Shown one piece after another: positions 58,829 to 64,000 of a stretch of 64,000 nt of DNA. The notes beneath the pieces are model-generated. The model worked only from the letters and a program-made list of their open reading frames with translations. It was not told the origin of the DNA and did not search any database. The stretch's first letter is position 1, and each line of letters begins with the position of its first letter. The stretch lies in contig OX459104.1 of NCBI GenBank assembly GCA_949775045.1, forward strand, positions 2,706,429 to 2,770,428, in the 5' to 3' direction. This stretch comes from Metridium senile (lineage: Eukaryota; Cnidaria; Anthozoa; Actiniaria; Metridiidae). The translations under genes and the position numbers were made by a program.

Positions 58829-59484
58829 GAGTGACTGTCAGGAAGAACCAGACAAATTCGAAATGGGTGTTACTAAAGAGAGTAACGGAGTAACAAGTAA
58901 CGAGTAAACCGAGTAACAAGAAACCGAGTAACATGAAAGTTTTCAAACATAGATTTTTTCAAAAATGAAAAATAATGTTAATAATAGGCTTACGAAATGA
59001 AAACGAAATGAAAATGTCATATATTTTTACTCGATAAAGCGATTAAAACTCGTGTGTTTTCATTAAAGATGCAATTGCAAGACGCCGACCGGCCGCGTAA
59101 TAGAACGATTTCACATACGCGTTTTTAACACGCAAATATGTTCTGTCGAGTATATATTTAATATGCAAATGAGTTGCCACCTTAGATGAGTACTAGTTGT
59201 CACCTTGCTAATCAAGGCATACGCATGGCGGCAGTTTCATGGCTATTTAGCGGCTACGTAATTTCGCACTAAAAGATAGTTGACATATTTTGACAATTTC
59301 TGCAATTTTAATTTTTACAGCGAGAATCATACCCCAGTGAATGAGCCGTGAAGCTTCCCACCTGCGCTTGCCTCAGGCCCCGTTTACACGAATCCGGATA
59401 CTTTTGAAACCGCATACTTTTTGATGCGAATCGGCCTATCGTCCACACGAATCCATTGAATCCGGTCACCGAAACCGCATACTT

Positions 59485-61228
59485 TTACTTGAATCCTGTC
59501 CACTTGATCCTTTACCTACGTCTATACTGAAGGACTGTTTAGAAGAACTTTTACCACCTTTGACTGAAATGCTAAATTCATCATTACAAACTGGTGAATT
59601 CCCTGACACATGGAAAGAAGCTCTTGTGAACCCCATTCTGAAGAGGAACGGACTCGACACAGTCTTCATGAACTACCGCCCAATCAGCAACCTGCAGTTC
59701 GTATCAAAGCTTGCTGAGCGAGCAGTAGCAGATCAACTTTACGCCTACATGATTGATAATAGTTTGATACCTGATCTTCAATCGGCCTATCGACCAGGAC
59801 ACAGTACTGAAACTGCCTTACTTAAGGTTAAGAACGATCTACTAATGAACATGGACAAGCAACGTGTAACCTTATTGGTCCTACTTGATCTCAGTGCTGC
59901 TTTCGACACTGTAGATCACAACGTTCTGCTTAACCGCCTCTCATTTGATTTTGGCATATCAGGGATTGCCTTAAACTGGTTCGAGTCTTATCTTTCATAC
60001 AGACGTCAACGTGTCACCATCGAGGGTGTTGAATCTGATAGCTTCAACCTAGAGTACGGTGTTCCACAAGGCAGCTGCCTTGGTCCTCTGCTATTTACAT
60101 TATATTCCAGCAAACTATTCAGAATTATTGAAAGTCATCTCCCTCAAGCTCACGCATATGCAGATGATACACAACTGTACCTGGCCTTCAAGCCAGGTGA
60201 AGACACTGATGAGAAGTCAGCTATGGCTGCTATGGAAGAGTGTATTTCAGACATCAAAGAATGGATGCTATCTGACAAACTGAAGCTAAATCCTGGTAAA
60301 ACAGAATTTTTAGTGATAGGCACCAAACGACAGCTGGAGAAAGTTAACGTCAACCATGTACAAGTAGGAGAGTCCCAGATTAAACAATCGTCTGTCGTAA
60401 AGAACTTGGGAGCCTGGTTTGACTCCCACTTGAATATGAACGAACACATTAAGAAAACCTGTAGCTCATCCTTTTACCATCTATATAATATCAGAAGAAT
60501 TAGAAAATACCTAACACGTAGTGCCACCGAGACCTTAATCCATGCTTTCATAGCGAGTAAAGTTGATTACTGCAATAGTTTATTGTATGGCCTTCCTGAC
60601 ATTCACATAAATAAGTTGCAAAGAGTGCAAAATTCTGCTGCCCGGATTATTGTAGGGCTTCCTCGTTTCTGTCACATTACGCCAGTTTTAATCGATCTAC
60701 ACTGGTTACCCATCAGATATCGAATCCATTTTAAGATTTTATTGCTAACATTTAAATGTTTACATGGGCTTGCACCTAAATATCTGTCCGATTTAGTTTC
60801 AATAACTAAGGTGTCAAGATACAATCTCCGCAATAGAAACGGCACACTTTTAGATCCAGCTAGTGGAAAACGTAAGACTCTAGGTGACAGAGCTTTTAAA
60901 TCTGCTGCTCCTAAACTATGGAATGCTCTACCTTTTGAAATTAGAAATATACCATGTGTAAATAGTTTTAAGTCAGCTGTTAAGACATTTCTTTTTAAAT
61001 TAGCTTTTACATAGAATTTTATACAATATTATGACCATATACTATATATCTTTTTACATTATATACCTTTTAAAATTGCTCGTTTATTTAGATTTTTATA
61101 CATTTATATTATTACATTATTATCATATTTATATATTTATTACTTATCATTGTACATTTAGTGCGCATGTGATCATATTCATATGTAATATGCGCAATAT
61201 AAATATTAAAGTTATTATTATTATTAAG
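59485..61228 (+). mobile_element. 5'-truncated CR1/L2-like LINE
   Basis: Reverse transcriptase frame from about 59490 (SCPLDPLPTSILKDCLEELL) continuous with the ATG at 59560 and ending at 61014. It is followed by about 215 bp of AT-rich 3' sequence ending in ATTATTATTATTATT, a microsatellite tail usual for this clade. The endonuclease ORF part is missing, so insertion was 5' truncated. It lies inside a hAT-like element. Confidence 0.8.
59560..61014 (+). CDS. LINE reverse transcriptase (CR1/L2-like), intact C-terminal frame
   Basis: 484 residues without a stop. RT motifs in order: LVNPILKRNG and NYRPISNL, ERAVADQL, SAYRPGHSTETAL, LLVLLDLSAAFDTVDH (first catalytic Asp), YGVPQGSCLGPLLFTLY, AHAYADDTQLYL (YADD catalytic pair), KLKLNPGKTEFLVIG, VKNLGAWFDSHL, then the C-terminal LHWLPIRYRIHFKILLL and CLHGLAPKYLSDLV block typical of CR1/L2-type elements. 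The N-terminal endonuclease is absent. The open frame suggests a recent insertion. Confidence 0.88.
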   Translation: MTEMLNSSLQTGEFPDTWKEALVNPILKRNGLDTVFMNYRPISNLQFVSKLAERAVADQLYAYMIDNSLIPDLQSAYRPGHSTETALLKVKNDLLMNMDKQRVTLLVLLDLSAAFDTVDHNVLLNRLSFDFGISGIALNWFESYLSYRRQRVTIEGVESDSFNLEYGVPQGSCLGPLLFTLYSSKLFRIIESHLPQAHAYADDTQLYLAFKPGEDTDEKSAMAAMEECISDIKEWMLSDKLKLNPGKTEFLVIGTKRQLEKVNVNHVQVGESQIKQSSVVKNLGAWFDSHLNMNEHIKKTCSSSFYHLYNIRRIRKYLTRSATETLIHAFIASKVDYCNSLLYGLPDIHINKLQRVQNSAARIIVGLPRFCHITPVLIDLHWLPIRYRIHFKILLLTFKCLHGLAPKYLSDLVSITKVSRYNLRNRNGTLLDPASGKRKTLGDRAFKSAAPKLWNALPFEIRNIPCVNSFKSAVKTFLFKLAFT

Positions 61229-62352
61229 TTATTAATCCTCCGGATACGCAGAATCGTGTGGACGCAAATATTTCTATGCGGTTTCAGGCGGATCGGATTC
61301 GTGTAGACGAGGCCTCAGTTGTCGAGGTGACAACTTATTTGCATGTTAGATACTCGACAAAATATATTTGCATGTTAAAAACGCGTATGTGAAATCGTTC
61401 TATTACGCGGCCGGTCGGCGTCTTGCAATTGCATCTTTAATGAAAATACACGAGTTTTAATCGCTTTATCGAGTAAAAATATATGACATTTTCATTTCGT
61501 TTTCATTTCGTAAGCCTATTATTAACATTATTTTTCATTTTTGAAAAAATCTATGTTTGAAAATTTTCATGTTACTCGGTTTCTTGTTACTCGGTTTACT
61601 CGTTACTTGTTACTCCGTTACTCTCTTTAGTAACACCCAATTCGAAATATCGTGGCAAAAGTCGATTCATCGATTTTGTTCATATTTTGTAGTTCGATAC
61701 CCTATCATGTTATAAGCACTCCTGTGAACTTAGTTTTTAAAAAATTGTTTTCGTTTGGGAGAAATTTGAATTATTAATCGAGAAGGCAAATATGCTAATT
61801 CGACGACTCTGAAATAGACACCACTCGGCGATCTCGTGCACAAAATACAAACAATATTTAACCTTAAAAACCTAATAATCTTTAAATATGCTATCTCTAT
61901 ATGCCTCATAGCGTATTTCAGACTTGTAGCTTTTACGATGAATTTTTGGCAGAATTTTGTTCAGGACACAGTTTTCATGAGCTAAAAAATACCCTCAAAA
62001 CAGCCGCGAATTAAACTATGTTCGATATAACGGAATAGTTTGATATTCACTGTGTGTGAAGTTAAGATAATTTCTTAAAACACTGCCGAAAAACATTGCT
62101 AGGTTTTTATGTTTTGAAGTTGTTACAGTCGATCTAAGTTGCCTAAATTGGCTGTTTTTTTACGATCATTTTTGCATAATTAGCAACGATAATGAGCGTC
62201 AAAACAATAATACTATTTGCAACAATCTTGTATTAACCGTATTTAACATCAGCAATGAGTCAATTTGTATTCCTTATTGTAGTTAGAACAATATTTATTC
62301 CAATTCGATATAAATCATGCATGTATTTTCCCCGGGGGGGGGGGGGGGGGTT

Positions 62353-62666
62353 CTCCCTTTGTTCAGTTGGTAGGGGTGATCGGCGGAGGTTTTGGAAACG
62401 ACCCCTAAAAGGTACGCACAGACAAAAATAACTGTTATAGCCTTGTTGATTTCAACCCCTAAAAGGTACGGCTGTGCGATGTTCTTGCCAGCCAAGCTTA
62501 CTTTTAGCCCGACTTTTAACAACAAAGCAGAGTAAAAATGACCCTTACAGGTACAGAATCATGTTGCGTAACTTGTTTTTGAGCCAGGACCCTAAAAGGT
62601 ACGTACAGGAAATATTTTTAACCCTAAAAGGTACGCCGATCACCCCTACCACTTCGACAAAGGGAG
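62353..62666. mobile_element. MITE with CTCCCTTTGTTCAGTTGG ends, copy 2
   Basis: Same order of blocks as copy 1 with more CCCTAAAAGGTACG units. It is preceded by a poly-G run (about 62334-62350) and followed by CACCCCCCGGGG. Confidence 0.75.
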
Positions 62667-63099
62667 TACACCCCCCGGGGTATTTTCGGGGTTTTGATGG
62701 TTTTGTAGCTTTTTGTTTATACAAATTAAAGCAAGGAGCATTGCGTGACAACTGGTAAGATAATTATAATTCTCACGTGTACAAGGTGCTTGGCAGCATT
62801 CTAATACCGGTAATGTAATATTTTGATTTCGTATTCTACACATTTGCTATAGCTGCCATGATTATAAAGTGCTTACATCTACAAAGCATTCATGTATGTA
62901 TAAAAGCAGCTCTAATAATTAGAAAAATGTTTGTACAAATTTATACAAATGATTTTTGTGATCATAAATCAAAAGAACAGTAAATATCCTATAGACCCTT
63001 TCATAAGTCCCTAAGTGTTGTGTTTTCCGCCGTTGACGTCCAATTTAATATTATTTTTGTTGAAATTTGTACAATATTCAAGAAATTGAGTTGTACCTC

Positions 63100-63236
63100 T
63101 AAGGGGCTGTTTATATGAAGGCGAGTTGCCCCTGCTAGCCGGGATAACTCTATTGTTTTGAGTCCCCCGGGGAATACAAGACAAAAGAGTTATCCCGGCT
63201 AGCAGGGGCAATTCGCTTTCATATAAACAGCCCCTA
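63100..63236. mobile_element. Foldback MITE GGGGCTGTTTATATGA
   Basis: GGGGCTGTTTATATGAAGGC, GAGTTGCCCCTGCTAGCCGG and their inverses form nearly the whole 137 bp, with a CTATTGTTTTGAGTCC centre. Confidence 0.75.
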
Positions 63237-64000
63237 ATAAACGGTCACCCTAGGGACTTTTCAAAGTGGCCGCTCAATAGATGTTGGCCGATGATAAAGG
63301 TTCGGCATAAATCTACATATAAAGGGGTGGAAATGGCAGGGTACGTTACTTATCGGTTATTTTAATAAATATGTGTCTTCTAAATAAAAGAAAGTACATT
63401 AATTTTGAGCATTGCTCTTTAGACTTTCTCAAAGTCCGTTTTTTTTCGTATTGGTTTCTCTCGTTTATCTCGTTTAAATTATCTCTCGTTTATCTAGTCG
63501 TTTAGCAAGTCTGCCAAATATTGCAATTAGAAACTGCATTATTTGTTTATATAAGCATCGCATTATTGCTAAAATAACGTACTACTCAAACCTGTGTTTC
63601 GTTTCTTACAAAATATATAAAATAAAACATTTATACTGGAGTTTTTATCAGAAATAAGATCGGTCATTATCTTGTAAATTTCATTTTGTAGACTTTAAAG
63701 ATGGGATAATAGACAATCTGCTCTCAGAGAACAACTACCGGTATATCTATCTTCTATCCAAAAACACTACTACTATTCTATTCTACTATTATATAAATTT
63801 GCTATATTGAAGGAATTGTGTTGTGAGTCTCATGCATTATATAATATTTTTGACTTCTATCAGATTCATTTTAGTATTTCAAAGGGCAGTATCTAAAAGT
63901 CTTGCCATATCTATTTTTAGTAACACTCGCACGAGGATATAATTGGCTTTGAATAAACAAAACGATCCGGATCAAAACCCCGAAAATACATGCATGATTT

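Larger units (their letters stand above)
59372..61318. mobile_element. hAT-like element interrupted by the LINE
   Basis: Left end AGGCCCCGTTTACACGAATC (about 59375) and right end GATTCGTGTAGACGAGGCCT (about 61295-61315) are imperfect inverted repeats, continuing inward with CGGATAC and CCGCATAC blocks. The LINE occupies the middle, so the original element was only about 200 bp. Another end of the same family occurs at 34138-34238. Superfamily is inferred from the end sequence; an 8-bp duplication was not resolved. Confidence 0.6.
58856..61648. mobile_element. Element with about 325-350 bp inverted terminal arms (outer shell)
   Basis: The left arm 58856-59206 and right arm 61325-61648 are inverted copies: both contain TTCGAAATxxGGTGTTACTAA-type starts, the GTAACGGAGTAACAAGTAAC run, a CGCGTAATAGAACGATTTCA block and AACGCGTTTTTAACA-like ends. 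The interior holds the hAT-like element and the LINE. With these removed the element is a near-perfect foldback with a short centre. Confidence 0.7.
61015..64000. other. Right end of the window: no gene recognised
   Basis: Beyond the nested elements there is the MITE at 62353, a foldback at 63100-63236 and otherwise AT-rich anonymous sequence. Short ORFs have no recognisable product. Confidence 0.5.

Overview
This is a stretch of an AT-rich, intron-rich animal nuclear genome. Short exons are separated by introns full of microsatellites, foldback elements and retroelement remains. Gene content (a GRIP golgin, a KIAA0930 homolog, a CALHM-like channel, a GT31 glycosyltransferase) is metazoan. 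The dense small palindromic elements and intron-rich ancestral-type gene structure suggest an invertebrate, most likely an anthozoan cnidarian; that last step is inference and was not tested by any search.

Layout. 1-11.8 kb: minus-strand KIAA0930 homolog, reconstructed from about 14 short exons (11814 down to 1247), including a 24-nt microexon, a GC-AG intron and a partly triplicated penultimate exon. Its introns hold a 1.3-kb DNA element, several foldback MITEs and a Penelope-like element with 292-bp inverted arms. 11.8-12.1 kb: a compact head-to-head promoter. 12.1-21.8 kb: plus-strand GCC1 ortholog, 10 exons encoding 789 residues and ending in a GRIP domain. 24.8-27.9 kb: four-exon four-helix membrane protein resembling CALHM channels. 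30.1-30.3 kb: an isolated WAP-domain exon on the minus strand. 30.3-45 kb: no confident gene; foldbacks, a second inverted copy of the 1.3-kb element, several satellites and Penelope-related repeats. 45.3-50.0 kb: GT31 beta-1,3-galactosyltransferase-like gene with a long repeat-containing leader. 54.9-55.7 kb: single-exon-coded type I membrane protein with an Arg/Ser-rich ectodomain and PPxY motifs. 55.9-64 kb: nested mobile elements, including a CR1/L2-like reverse transcriptase inside a hAT-like element inside a long-inverted-repeat element.

How the genes relate. GCC1 (trans-Golgi tether) and the GT31 enzyme (Golgi type II membrane protein) both act in the Golgi, but they are 26 kb apart and nothing here shows co-regulation. 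The only tight regulatory link visible is the divergent KIAA0930/GCC1 pair, whose start codons are 328 bp apart.

The most distinctive signal is the mobile-element layer: many palindromic families, some with clear target-site duplications and even an empty-site control between two copies in this window. I did not find a convincing new enzymatic or defence system. Exon boundaries were read by eye from splice sites, phase and remembered family similarity, so they need transcript support.
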